64,000 nt of DNA, from NCBI GenBank assembly GCA_038900335.1, contig JBBMRB010000001.1, positions 310,001 to 374,000 of the forward strand, given 5' to 3'. Below the pieces are notes generated by a model. It did no database searches. It was not told where the DNA came from and was given only the letters and a program-made list of their open reading frames with translations. The position numbers and the translations under genes were made by a program. This DNA is from Rs1 sp038900335 (GTDB taxonomy: Bacteria > Pseudomonadota > Gammaproteobacteria > Pseudomonadales > Balneatricaceae). Below are positions 53,359-62,953 of this stretch, in pieces; position 1 is the stretch's first letter; each line of letters opens with the position of its first letter.

Positions 53359-54483
53359 ATGAGACACGCAGTCATCGCGGGCTATGCTCGCTCCCCTTTT
53401 CATTTAGCTCATAAAGGTCAAATGACCAAAATTCGCCCAGATGATATGGTTGCCCAAGTGGTCAAGGGACTTCTTGAGCGAACCGCTATTAAAGGTGAGG
53501 ATATTGAAGACTTGATATGTGGTTGTGCTTTTCCTGAAGGCGAGCAAGGTTTCAATATTGCGCGTTTAGCTGTATTTCTTAGTGGTTTACCGAACAGTGT
53601 TGGCGGCTCTACAATTAACCGCTGGTGTGGCTCTTCAATGCAAGCGGTTCATATCGCTGCTGGTAATATAGCGCTCGGTGCTGGCGATGCTTTTATATGT
53701 GCTGGCATTGAAAGTATGTCACGTATCCCAATGATGGGCTTTAACCCAATGCCCAACCCTAAATTGTTTAGTGATAATCCTAATTCGTTAATGGGCATGG
53801 GCGATACCGCCGAAGTCGTGGCTAAAAAGTATGCTATATCACGAGAAGAGCAAGAGGCTTTTGCTGTTAATTCACAACAAAAAGCCAGCAAGGCGCGTGA
53901 CAACGGCCTATTTGCTGATGAAATAGTAACAATTGACGGCGTTAGTGAAGATGGCTGTATTAGAGCTGACACTACGGCTGTTGGGCTGAGTACATTAAAA
54001 CCTGCATTTGATGTAGCTGGCACGGTCACTGCTGGCACCAGCTCGCCTTTAACTGATGGCGCATCAGCTGTACTTGTCTGCTCTGAGGAATATGCGCAAC
54101 AAAATAGCATCAAACCATTAGCTCGTATTATCGCAGTCGCCACCTCTGGCTGCGCACCTGAAATCATGGGTATGGGCCCAGTTGGCGCGACTAAAAAAGC
54201 CCTAAAGCGAGCGGGTTTAACCATTGATGATATCGATATTATCGAGCTTAACGAAGCCTTTTCCTCACAGGCCATCGCCTGTATTCGCGAGCTGGGTATT
54301 GATCCTAGCAAAGTTAATATCGATGGCGGTGCTATTGCTCTAGGTCATCCTTTAGGCGCAACAGGTGCTCGTATTGTCGGTAAGGTTGCCTCATTATTAC
54401 AGCGTGAAGGCAAGCGATATGGCTTAGCAACACAGTGTGTTGGAGGCGGTCAAGGTATCGCTACTATTGTGGAGGTGATCTAG
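53359..54483 (+). CDS. acetyl-CoA acyltransferase (thiolase)
   Basis: This 374-residue thiolase has the catalytic Cys in NRWCGSSMQAV (about 89), the His in GGAIALGHPLGATG and the second Cys in ATQCVGGGQG. It performs the last step of beta-oxidation, giving acetyl-CoA. GGAG precedes the ATG. The stop TAG abuts the next start, and the strong ribosome site of the next gene lies inside its last codons. Confidence 0.92.
   Translation: MRHAVIAGYARSPFHLAHKGQMTKIRPDDMVAQVVKGLLERTAIKGEDIEDLICGCAFPEGEQGFNIARLAVFLSGLPNSVGGSTINRWCGSSMQAVHIAAGNIALGAGDAFICAGIESMSRIPMMGFNPMPNPKLFSDNPNSLMGMGDTAEVVAKKYAISREEQEAFAVNSQQKASKARDNGLFADEIVTIDGVSEDGCIRADTTAVGLSTLKPAFDVAGTVTAGTSSPLTDGASAVLVCSEEYAQQNSIKPLARIIAVATSGCAPEIMGMGPVGATKKALKRAGLTIDDIDIIELNEAFSSQAIACIRELGIDPSKVNIDGGAIALGHPLGATGARIVGKVASLLQREGKRYGLATQCVGGGQGIATIVEVI
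54471..54480 (+). promoter_or_regulatory. unusually complete Shine-Dalgarno site GGAGGTGATC
   Basis: Ten bases complementary to the 3' end of 16S rRNA lie in the last codons of the thiolase gene, with GGAGG eight bases before the following ATG at 54484. This should give very efficient and coupled translation of the multifunctional enzyme. Confidence 0.85.
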
Positions 54484-56811
54484 ATGACAGCCATTAATAA
54501 AGTCTGCGTAATCGGTGCAGGTGTCATGGGCGCGAGTATTGCAGCCCATGTCGCTAATGCGGGGCATCAAGTGTTGTTACTGGATATTGTGCCTAAAGAT
54601 AGCGATGACAGAAGCATTGTTGCCAAAACAGCTATTGAAAAGCTGTTAAAAGCAAACCCTGCGCCGTTAACGCACAAGCGCAATGCCAAGCTCATTAGGC
54701 CATTAAATATTGAAGATAATTTAGATCAATTAGCACAGTGTGACTGGATTATTGAGGCGATTGTCGAGCGACTTGATATTAAACAAGCGCTTTATCAACA
54801 AATAGATCAACATCGTAAACACGGTTCAATTGTATCATCTAACACTTCAACTATACCGCTAAACTCATTAGTTAAAGGAATGAGCCCAGAATTTTGTGAA
54901 GATTTTTGTATCACTCACTTTTTTAACCCTCCTCGCTATATGCGTTTACTAGAAGTTGTTAAGGGCGATAAAACAAAAAACTCTGTGATTGACAGCGTCA
55001 GTGAATTTGCCGATTATAAATTGGGAAAATCCATCGTTCACTGTAAAGACGAACCGGGCTTTATTGCTAATAGACTCGGTGTTTATTGGATTTATTGCGC
55101 ATTAGTTGAAGCTATCGATGCGGGCATCAGCATTGAAGAGGCGGATGCGGTGCTATCTAAACCTTGTGGTGTGCCTAAAACAGGTGTGTTTGGTTTAATG
55201 GATTTAGTCGGGCTGGATTTAATGCCCAACATCTTGGATTCAATGGTTTCTTTACTCGATAGTAATGACCCCTTCGTTAAAATTCGTAGGGAACTTCCTC
55301 TGCTTGAAAAAATGATCGCACAAGGTTACACCGGGCGCAAAGGCAAAGGCGGTTTTTACCGTATTAATAAAGACAGCGGCAACAAGGTTAAAGAGGCGAT
55401 AAATTTATTAACCAGTGAATACAACCCTGTCGTTAAAGCTGATTTAGACAGCGCTAAAATTAGCATTAACAAGTTCAAACAACTACTTGAAAATAAAGAC
55501 AAAGGTGGTATTTACGCTTTAAAAGTTATGTCTAAAACATTGGCTTATGCTGCGATGTTAGTCCCACAGGCTGCAGATGAAATCACCGCCATAGATGAGG
55601 CAATGCGCTTAGGTTACAACTGGAAGTTTGGCCCCTTTGAGCTCATCGATAAATTAGGTATTGATTGGTTTATTGCAACACTGATTGCCAATGATATTGA
55701 TGTACCTGAACTGCTATACACAGCCAAAGGTCAGCCATTTTACCAAGAACATAATCAACAGCTTCAATATCTAACAACGTCAGGGGAGTACACAAATTTC
55801 AAACGCCCTGACGGTATTGTTATGTTGGCGGATATTAAGCGCGTCAGCTCTGCCATTATCAAAAATAACTCAGCAGCACTTTGGGATATCGGCGATGGTG
55901 TCGTTTGTTTTGAATTCACTTCAAAAATGAACTCTCTTGATACTGATACGATGCAGTTGTTGCAGCAATCCATCAAAGAAGTAAAAAATAATCACAAGGC
56001 GATGGTTATTTATAACGATAGTAATAACTTCAGTGCAGGAGCTAATTTAGGCCTGGCGATGTTTGCAGCTAATATCGCAGCTTGGCCTGAAATTGCAAAA
56101 CTTGTCAGTTCGGGACAACAAGCTTACAAAGCCCTGAAATACTCACCTTTTCCAGTCGTTTGTGCACCTAGCGGCATGGCATTAGGTGGTGGTTGTGAAA
56201 TACTGTTGCACAGTGATGCTGTACAAGCACATGTTGAAACCTATACCGGGTTAGTTGAAGTCGGTGTTGGTATTGTTCCAGGCTGGGGTGGCTGTAAAGA
56301 AATGCTTGCCCGCTGGACAAACAACCCTAAACACCCTAAGGGCCCGATGCCTGGCACAGCTAAAGCTTTTGAGCTGATTTCGACAGCTGCTGTATCTAAA
56401 TCAGCAGAAGAGGCCCGCTCAAACATGGTGTTAAGAGATAACGATCAAATTACGATGAACCGTTATCGCTTATTAGCGGATGCCAAAGCTAAAGCGCTCT
56501 CATTAGTCGATGATTATCAGATTCCACAAGAGCCGACGTTTAATTTACCAGGTCCGAGTGCAAAAGTTGCATTTGCTATGGCTGTCGATGGTTTTGTTCG
56601 CAACGGCAAAGCGACTAAGCACGATCGTGTTGTCTCTATGGCTGTCGCAGAAATTTTATCAGGCGGCCCGAAAGCAGACCCAACGGTTAGTCAAAGTGAA
56701 GATGACATTTTAGAGTTAGAGCGCAAGACCTTTATGAAGATCATGCGCCACCCAGACAGCATTGATCGTCTTGAACATATTCTTTTAACCAGTAAACCTT
56801 TGAGGAATTAA
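54484..56811 (+). CDS. 3-hydroxyacyl-CoA dehydrogenase / enoyl-CoA hydratase fusion
   Basis: This 775-residue bifunctional enzyme has the hydroxyacyl-CoA dehydrogenase part first (about 5-320; VIGAGVMGASIAAHVANAGH NAD loop, ITHFFNPPRYM with catalytic His) and a second helical HAD copy, then an enoyl-CoA hydratase part (about 490-700; NFSAGANLGL, GMALGGGCEILLHSD oxyanion loop). The order HAD then ECH is that of FadN-like proteins, the reverse of E. coli FadB. It carries out hydration and dehydrogenation of the oxidation cycle. The stop is one base before the next start. Confidence 0.9.
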   Translation: MTAINKVCVIGAGVMGASIAAHVANAGHQVLLLDIVPKDSDDRSIVAKTAIEKLLKANPAPLTHKRNAKLIRPLNIEDNLDQLAQCDWIIEAIVERLDIKQALYQQIDQHRKHGSIVSSNTSTIPLNSLVKGMSPEFCEDFCITHFFNPPRYMRLLEVVKGDKTKNSVIDSVSEFADYKLGKSIVHCKDEPGFIANRLGVYWIYCALVEAIDAGISIEEADAVLSKPCGVPKTGVFGLMDLVGLDLMPNILDSMVSLLDSNDPFVKIRRELPLLEKMIAQGYTGRKGKGGFYRINKDSGNKVKEAINLLTSEYNPVVKADLDSAKISINKFKQLLENKDKGGIYALKVMSKTLAYAAMLVPQAADEITAIDEAMRLGYNWKFGPFELIDKLGIDWFIATLIANDIDVPELLYTAKGQPFYQEHNQQLQYLTTSGEYTNFKRPDGIVMLADIKRVSSAIIKNNSAALWDIGDGVVCFEFTSKMNSLDTDTMQLLQQSIKEVKNNHKAMVIYNDSNNFSAGANLGLAMFAANIAAWPEIAKLVSSGQQAYKALKYSPFPVVCAPSGMALGGGCEILLHSDAVQAHVETYTGLVEVGVGIVPGWGGCKEMLARWTNNPKHPKGPMPGTAKAFELISTAAVSKSAEEARSNMVLRDNDQITMNRYRLLADAKAKALSLVDDYQIPQEPTFNLPGPSAKVAFAMAVDGFVRNGKATKHDRVVSMAVAEILSGGPKADPTVSQSEDDILELERKTFMKIMRHPDSIDRLEHILLTSKPLRN

Positions 56812-56812
56812 C

Positions 56813-58597
56813 ATGGCGAACTATGAAGCACCAATTAGAGACATGCAATTCGTTTTATACGAGTTATTTAATGCCGAGAATTTAACTAAATTTACTGAGT
56901 TTGAAGAAGCCAGTCGCGACCTTGTCGAGCCTGTGCTAGATGCTGCTGCCACTTTTACTAAAGAGGTGCTCTACCCTCTTAATCGCTCAGGTGACGAGCA
57001 AGGCTGCGAATTAAAAGATGGCGTAGTCACAACACCAATAGGCTTTCAAGATGCCTATAAGCAACTGTGTGATGGCGGCTGGACAGCCTTTAGCTGCGAT
57101 GTTGAATATGGCGGCATGGGCATGCCTAAAAGTGTTCATTCGATGGTTGAAGAAATGCTGTGCTCTGCCAATTTATCATTTGGTATGTATCCTGGGCTAT
57201 CATTTGGTGCCTACCATGCACTACACGCCTTTGCCAGCGAGCAACTCAAAGCGCTATATTTACCTAAATTAGTCGATGGCAGTTGGTCTGGCACTATGTG
57301 TCTAACAGAACCTCACTGCGGTACTGACTTAGGCTTATGTCGCACTAAGGCTGTTGTAAATGAAGATGGATCGTATGCTTTAAGCGGGACAAAAATTTTC
57401 ATCTCTGCAGGTGAGCATGATTTAACTGACAATATTATACATCTAGTATTGGCTCGCACTCCTGACGCCCCCGCCGGCATCAAAGGTATCAGTTTATTTG
57501 TAGTACCAAAGTTCCAGTTAGATGATAATGGTGAGCCAGGCACTGACAATAATGTAGTGTGTTCATCAATTGAGCACAAAATGGGCATTAAAGCCTCATC
57601 TACTTGTACTATGAACTTTGACAACTCAAAAGGCTGGCTAGTCGGTGATTTAAATAAGGGCATGAAAGCCATGTTCACTATGATGAACCGCGCTCGACTA
57701 GCCGTTGGCATGCAGGGACTAGGTCTTTGTGAAGTATCCTATCAAGGTGCTGTTGCCTATGCTAAAGAGCGCTTACAAGGCCGCTCATTATCAGGCGTAA
57801 AACACCCAGATAAACCTGCTGACCCTATTATTGTGCACCCTGATATACGCCGTATGTTGATGACAATGCGCGCCTATACTCAAGGTTGTCGTGCTTTTGG
57901 CGCTTGGGTATCTGAAGAGTATGACCTAGCGCAGGTACACCCTGATATTAAGCGCAGACAAGCTGCAGATGAATTTGTGCAATTAACCACACCCATTGTT
58001 AAATCTTTATTTACTGATTTAGCCTTTGAGTGTACCAATTTAGGTGTGCAAACCTTAGGTGGTCATGGCTTTATACGCGAATCTGCTATGGAGCAATACG
58101 TGCGTGATTGTCGTATTACGCAAATCTATGAAGGCACCAATGGTATTCAAGCACTGGATTTAATCGGTCGTAAAATGCCGGCTAATGCCGGTCGTAATTT
58201 ACGTCATTTTTTCCATCCCGTGCAGGAGTATATTGAGCAAAATTTAGCTAACCCACAAATGGCTGAATTTATTCAACCCTTGTCTAAATCATTTATACGC
58301 CTACAGCAAGCGACTGGGCAAGTAGCGATGACGGGTATGTCTAAACCTGAAGAGGCCGCTGCGGTTGCCAGTGATTATTTAAAACTTTTTGGTTTAGTTG
58401 CCCTAGCTTTTATGTGGTCGCGTATGGCACAAATTGCACTGAGTAAATTAGCAGATGATGACACTGGTTTTTATCAGGCAAAATTATGCACGGCAAGATT
58501 TTTTATGAAAAAAATTCTGCCTCAAACCAGCACCCTGTTTGCAACAATTATGGCTGGCGGTGAAACACTAATGTCTCTTGATGAAGAGCAATTTTAA
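56813..58597 (+). CDS. acyl-CoA dehydrogenase, long (FadE-like, with C-terminal domain)
   Basis: This 594-residue FAD enzyme starts with a helical domain, has CLTEPHCGTDLG and the FAD/acyl-CoA-binding segments, and the catalytic Glu in QIYEGTNGIQALDLIGRK (about 445). A C-terminal domain (about 470-590) is present, as in the long acyl-CoA dehydrogenases of pseudomonads. It catalyses the first step of beta-oxidation and passes electrons to ETF, which is not encoded here. GAGGA lies seven bases before the ATG. Confidence 0.9.
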   Translation: MANYEAPIRDMQFVLYELFNAENLTKFTEFEEASRDLVEPVLDAAATFTKEVLYPLNRSGDEQGCELKDGVVTTPIGFQDAYKQLCDGGWTAFSCDVEYGGMGMPKSVHSMVEEMLCSANLSFGMYPGLSFGAYHALHAFASEQLKALYLPKLVDGSWSGTMCLTEPHCGTDLGLCRTKAVVNEDGSYALSGTKIFISAGEHDLTDNIIHLVLARTPDAPAGIKGISLFVVPKFQLDDNGEPGTDNNVVCSSIEHKMGIKASSTCTMNFDNSKGWLVGDLNKGMKAMFTMMNRARLAVGMQGLGLCEVSYQGAVAYAKERLQGRSLSGVKHPDKPADPIIVHPDIRRMLMTMRAYTQGCRAFGAWVSEEYDLAQVHPDIKRRQAADEFVQLTTPIVKSLFTDLAFECTNLGVQTLGGHGFIRESAMEQYVRDCRITQIYEGTNGIQALDLIGRKMPANAGRNLRHFFHPVQEYIEQNLANPQMAEFIQPLSKSFIRLQQATGQVAMTGMSKPEEAAAVASDYLKLFGLVALAFMWSRMAQIALSKLADDDTGFYQAKLCTARFFMKKILPQTSTLFATIMAGGETLMSLDEEQF

Positions 58598-58627
58598 AAC
58601 AGTTATAAGAAGGATATTTTTGACAGC

Positions 58628-59170
58628 ATGAATATGCATTTACGGTTAGTAAAAATACTGTGCCTAGGCTATTTTAAAAAAGAATTCAGTAGTGATGTCA
58701 ACCAGGCTTCCATTTTAAAAATGCGGGTCTGGCCAATGGATTTAGATTTAAATTTGCATAAAAACAATGGCCGTTATTTGGCCTGTATGGATTTAGGCCG
58801 CTTTGATTTAGCCTTTAACCTTGGACTGCATATTCCAATGCTCAAACACCGCTGGCAGCCATTATTAGGCAGCTCTACTATTAGATACAGAAAATCACTC
58901 ACGCCCTTTCAGCGCTTTGAATTAATAACAAGCATTGCTGGCTGGGATGAAAAATGGATTTTCATGCGCCAAGAGTTTAGAGCGAACGGTGAAACCTATG
59001 CTCTAGCTGCCACTAAAGTACTTTTTCGTGGCAAAGAAGGTAACATTGCCACTAAAGAATTACTGGAATACGCTGGTATTAATACCGGCCAGCCTGACTT
59101 AGAGGAATGGATTGCAAGTTGGCATCACGCTGATCAAGCACTTGGCGCTAGTATCAAGTTTAACAGTTGA
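58628..59170 (+). CDS. acyl-CoA thioesterase-like hotdog protein (THEM6-like)
   Basis: This 180-residue protein has a single hotdog domain: RVWPMDLDLNLHKNNGRYLACMD is the region with Asp/His in the family's active-site position, split here as PMDLDLNLHKNN, and later SSTIRYRKSLTPFQRF. It probably hydrolyses acyl-CoA esters to relieve the operon's flux. The first ATG pair is at 58628 and 58634. Its stop overlaps the ribosome site of the next gene. Confidence 0.8.
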   Translation: MNMHLRLVKILCLGYFKKEFSSDVNQASILKMRVWPMDLDLNLHKNNGRYLACMDLGRFDLAFNLGLHIPMLKHRWQPLLGSSTIRYRKSLTPFQRFELITSIAGWDEKWIFMRQEFRANGETYALAATKVLFRGKEGNIATKELLEYAGINTGQPDLEEWIASWHHADQALGASIKFNS

Positions 59171-59177
59171 GGTTTTT

Positions 59178-59996
59178 ATGAACAATCTACAGGGAAAAAC
59201 ACTCTTTATTTCTGGTGCGAGTCGTGGCATCGGTTTGGCAATCGCCAAAAAAGCCGCTATGGATGGCGCCAATATTGTGATTGCTGCAAAATCAGTAAAT
59301 ACGCACCCTACTCTAGCAGGCACTATTTATAGCGCAGCGGCCGAAATTGAAGCCCTTGGCGCTAAGGCTTTAGCACTGCAAGTGGATATAAGAGACGAGC
59401 AACAAGTTGAGCAAGGCGTCGCTAAAGCGGTAGAGACCTTTGGTGGCATTGATATCTGTATCAATAACGCATCCGCCATCAGCTTAACTGGGACACTGCA
59501 AACCTCAATGAAACGCTATGATTTAATGCATCAAGTGAATACCCGGGGAACATTCTTAGTATCTAAAGCCTGTCTGCCTCATTTATTAAAGGCTGACAAC
59601 CCACACATTTTAAACCTGTCACCGCCATTAAATATGCAAGCTAAATGGTTCAAAAATCACACGGCCTATTCAATTGCTAAATATGGTATGAGTTTATGCG
59701 TATTGGGTTTATCAGCTGAGTTCGCAGACAAAGGCGTAGCTGTTAACGCACTGTGGCCTAAAACCGTTATCTATACTGCGGCCCTGGCGGCAATTGGTGA
59801 AGAAATTAACGCCAAAAATTGCCGAAAACCCGAAATAGTGGCCGATAGCGCCTATCAAATTTTATTAAAAGATGCGAAATCACATACCGGTAACTTCTAC
59901 ATTGATGAGCAAGTACTGATCGATGCGGGTGTCACTGATTTTGAGCAATATGCGATGAGCCCAGGCGAGCCTCTTATTCCCGACTTCTTTATTTAA
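59178..59996 (+). CDS. short-chain dehydrogenase, HSDL2-like
   Basis: This 272-residue SDR has the NAD loop SGASRGIGLAIA (about 10-21), NNAS, and the catalytic YSIAKYGMS (Tyr-x3-Lys). LNLSPPLNMQAKWF marks the HSDL2 branch, whose animal members are peroxisomal lipid enzymes. The ATG at 59178 has GAGG five bases before it and gives the proper N-terminus; earlier starts lie inside the thioesterase gene. It is the last gene of the operon. Confidence 0.87.
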   Translation: MNNLQGKTLFISGASRGIGLAIAKKAAMDGANIVIAAKSVNTHPTLAGTIYSAAAEIEALGAKALALQVDIRDEQQVEQGVAKAVETFGGIDICINNASAISLTGTLQTSMKRYDLMHQVNTRGTFLVSKACLPHLLKADNPHILNLSPPLNMQAKWFKNHTAYSIAKYGMSLCVLGLSAEFADKGVAVNALWPKTVIYTAALAAIGEEINAKNCRKPEIVADSAYQILLKDAKSHTGNFYIDEQVLIDAGVTDFEQYAMSPGEPLIPDFFI

Positions 59997-60021
59997 ATTT
60001 AGCGTTAAAGATTCACCTCAA

Positions 60022-60064
60022 GCCATAGCTGATCAATAGAAAACGCTATGGCCTGTGATATTTT
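60022..60064 (+). terminator. terminator after the beta-oxidation operon
   Basis: GCCATAGC (60022-60029) and GCTATGGC (60045-60052) form an eight-pair stem around 15 bases, and a T-rich stretch follows. The convergent peptidase gene ends at the same place, so it may act in both directions. Confidence 0.65.
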
Positions 60065-61007
60065 ATATACGCAACATCATGTTTGTCGCTTCAATTAAAT
60101 GATGTTTAGTATTTGGCTCGATTGAGGCGTGCCCTGATGCATCTGAGATAACAAGCTTGGCATTAGGTAGCTGCTCACTGAGCAACCAAGCATTATCGAC
60201 AGGACATACAATATCATAGCGTCCATGTACTATGGTGGTTGGAATATGTTGAATTTTGTGGCATTCACTTAAAATTTGATTAGGCCGCAAAAAGCAGTGA
60301 TTGACCATAAAATGACATTCGTGACGCGCTAGTGTCCAGCAAGCATTATCATCAACAAGCTTAAGCAAAAAATCTTGATCGGTTGATAAGGTGCAACATT
60401 TGATTTCCCATGTAGCCCAAGCTCTCGCCAGCTTTTGTGCCACTTGCTTATCTTCTGATATTAATGTTTGATAGGCATCTTGTAATATATCAGCCGTTTG
60501 CCGATCGATAGCACTGATGTAATCTTGCCAATAATCTGGAAATATTCGACTGGCACCACCGCCTGCAAATGTCCAATGTGTATCTTGCTCTCTCGCTAAG
60601 AAAATCCCGCGAAGCACTAAACTCGCTACTCGATTGCTATAGGCTTGTGCATACACTAAAGCCAGAGTCGATCCCCACGACCCTCCAAACACATGCCATT
60701 GCTCAATCGACAAGTGCTCTCTAATCTTTTCAATGTCATTAACTAAATGATCAGTGCTGTTGTTCTCTAAGCTAGCAAATGGCTCAGAGCGCCCGCATCC
60801 GCGCTGATCAAACAGTATAATTCGATAGGCAATAGGATCAAAAAAGCGTCTATCATTAGCAGAACAGCCGCCCCCTGGCCCACCGTGCAGGAAGACCACG
60901 GGCTGGCCATCTGGATTACCACATTGCTCTACGTACAATTGATGACCTTGACCCACTGTTATCATAAATTGATTATAAGGCTCTATCTTTGGATAAAAAT
61001 CAATCAT
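60063..61007 (-). CDS. pip: prolyl aminopeptidase (proline iminopeptidase)
   Basis: About 314 residues with alpha/beta-hydrolase fold. HGGPGGGCSANDRRFFDP is the oxyanion-region signature of the S33 family, GGSWGSTLALVYA holds the nucleophile Ser, HGRYDIVCPVDNAW the Asp and ASGHAS the His. It releases N-terminal proline from peptides. The ATG at 61007 (MIDFYPKIEPYN) matches the usual N-terminus; a GTG at 61046 would add 13 residues without a ribosome site. It lies 47 bp downstream of a diguanylate-cyclase gene. Confidence 0.92.
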   Translation of the reverse strand: MIDFYPKIEPYNQFMITVGQGHQLYVEQCGNPDGQPVVFLHGGPGGGCSANDRRFFDPIAYRIILFDQRGCGRSEPFASLENNSTDHLVNDIEKIREHLSIEQWHVFGGSWGSTLALVYAQAYSNRVASLVLRGIFLAREQDTHWTFAGGGASRIFPDYWQDYISAIDRQTADILQDAYQTLISEDKQVAQKLARAWATWEIKCCTLSTDQDFLLKLVDDNACWTLARHECHFMVNHCFLRPNQILSECHKIQHIPTTIVHGRYDIVCPVDNAWLLSEQLPNAKLVISDASGHASIEPNTKHHLIEATNMMLRI

Positions 61008-61054
61008 CTTATCAATTACTCTATTTAATGTTTTTTGAGCCAACACGATAAAGG

Positions 61055-62953
61055 CTAACCTTCGTTAGCCACAATTCTTGCTCTACCATAGGCCTTCGCT
61101 CTATATAAACGTTTATCAGCAGTATCGAATAAATCATCCCAAATCATATCAATTACTTCACTTGAATGGGCGACACCAAAGCTCAATGATAAATATTTAA
61201 ATATAGACTTCTCATGCTTTATTTGCAGCTTTTGGATAGTTTCTTGAATGCGCTGAGCAACCATTTTTGCCTGTTCCATATTGCTATTAAACAATAAGAT
61301 AACAAACTCTTCACCACCATAACGAACCGCTAAATCACCTTCATTACGCAAGTTTTCTTTAATTGCTATCGCAACTTTACTGATACATATATCGCCTTGG
61401 CTATGACCATAATGATCATTAAAAGCCTTAAACCAATCGATATCGGCAACAATTAGAGCGTAGTTTTTATAGAGGTTTTGATCGATAACAAGTTCTAATT
61501 TTCTTCTATTATAGAGCCCCGTTAAGGTATCTGTTAATGATTCATCTTTAACTATTTCTAGTGTTCTCATTAATTGACTTTCTTTTTTGACCTGCGCTGT
61601 TATATCAGTCATTAAGGCAAGTGTACTTTTTTTGCCATTCCATTCTATCTGTGTGGCAAAAAACCTAAAAAACAACTCGCCTACTTTTAACCTATCTTCA
61701 TATTGCGAGTTATTAATCGCCACGAGTAAGTTTTGCGAAACAATATCGGTTTTAGAGTGATCATTAAGATCAAGTAGCTGATCGCAGTATTCATTGCTGT
61801 AGACTATTTTATCATCACTGTAAATTATGACGACCTGACTTGAGTTTTCGACCACTAACATCAGCTGTTTGACATGGGCCTTAATTTCATTAGTTTGCTG
61901 CTCGCTGCGATCAATGTATTTAAGAATAGCTTTGGCAATCACACTAATTTCAGAGCCGTCACTAATCTGCTCAGACAAGTTTTCCTTGTTTTCTTTTACC
62001 CCAATACTATTGGCAATTAACATTAATCGTTTAGATATACGTCTGTTAAAAGCGAACATCAATATAATTGTAAAGAATGTTGTCAATAACACGATGGTCA
62101 TTATCAAGGTAATAAACTTGTTTGAGATTTGATATAAATTGTTAGTGCTGATTTTTACCGAATCATTTAAAACCGTCATTTTCTCTAACGAAACTGAGTT
62201 CAGCTGCTCAATAATGACATCCGTCTGGGTGTTGAGTACCGATAGGTTTAACTTGATTTTGTATAATGATTGAATTGTTTTAACGATACTGTCATCGGCG
62301 TTATAAATCAGCTCAAACAAAGCATCACTATCATAGTATTGCTTATTAAGATCACTGATTAATTTTTGAATTTCTTTAGCCGTTTTTCTAAATTTAAAGG
62401 TAGTGGTCTGATCTGGTAGAGAACGAGTGAGGGTATAGAGTCGATTTAATTTATCATTATATGAATAGACACGAAATTTTTGCTCATCTAAAGCAGTAAA
62501 ATATAACGTGTCTAACATCGCAATCTTTTGCAATAACTGCTTTTTCATTAATAAGTATTGATCAACTTCCAAGCTATAAGAATTAACAATAGGCAATAGC
62601 TCGTTGATCATCAAAATCATCGACTGAGTATAAGAATCTTCAGACATTTGCATGACACCTGAAGATACTTGTTTTATGTCACTAATGAGCTCTTGAACAA
62701 TAATTCTATTGCCAACTTTATTGGTTTCATGGATAAGAGCATCCATTTTTCTATGTATATTTTTAACCAGCAAATGCAATTCAGCCGATTTAGATAGCTC
62801 TTGTAAATGTTTTTCTGACACCTCGCTAGATAGTGAATTAAATTGGCTGGTCATCCAAAATGAAATCGTAGCAATAGCGAATAGTGAGATTAATATCCCT
62901 AGCATGCCCGCATTAATTCTAGTCGATATGCTTTGTGACCAATTAATCTTCAT
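61055..62953 (-). CDS. membrane sensor diguanylate cyclase (GGEEF)
   Basis: This 632-residue protein has an N-terminal membrane helix (about 14-35), a long helical periplasmic sensor domain (about 40-275), a second helix (about 283-303), a linker and degenerate PAS-like region (about 365-455), and a GGDEF domain (about 470-630) with active site RYGGEEFVIL. The inhibitory RxxD site is lost (NEGD). The start overlaps the stop of the upstream 5'-nucleotidase-like gene by four bases (ATGA), so they are translated together. Confidence 0.92.
   Translation of the reverse strand: MKINWSQSISTRINAGMLGILISLFAIATISFWMTSQFNSLSSEVSEKHLQELSKSAELHLLVKNIHRKMDALIHETNKVGNRIIVQELISDIKQVSSGVMQMSEDSYTQSMILMINELLPIVNSYSLEVDQYLLMKKQLLQKIAMLDTLYFTALDEQKFRVYSYNDKLNRLYTLTRSLPDQTTTFKFRKTAKEIQKLISDLNKQYYDSDALFELIYNADDSIVKTIQSLYKIKLNLSVLNTQTDVIIEQLNSVSLEKMTVLNDSVKISTNNLYQISNKFITLIMTIVLLTTFFTIILMFAFNRRISKRLMLIANSIGVKENKENLSEQISDGSEISVIAKAILKYIDRSEQQTNEIKAHVKQLMLVVENSSQVVIIYSDDKIVYSNEYCDQLLDLNDHSKTDIVSQNLLVAINNSQYEDRLKVGELFFRFFATQIEWNGKKSTLALMTDITAQVKKESQLMRTLEIVKDESLTDTLTGLYNRRKLELVIDQNLYKNYALIVADIDWFKAFNDHYGHSQGDICISKVAIAIKENLRNEGDLAVRYGGEEFVILLFNSNMEQAKMVAQRIQETIQKLQIKHEKSIFKYLSLSFGVAHSSEVIDMIWDDLFDTADKRLYRAKAYGRARIVANEG

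Noticed and set aside
53649..54311. A 220-codon open frame on the minus strand.
   Set aside because: It is exactly antisense to the thiolase gene, has no recognisable domain and reflects codon bias of the real gene.
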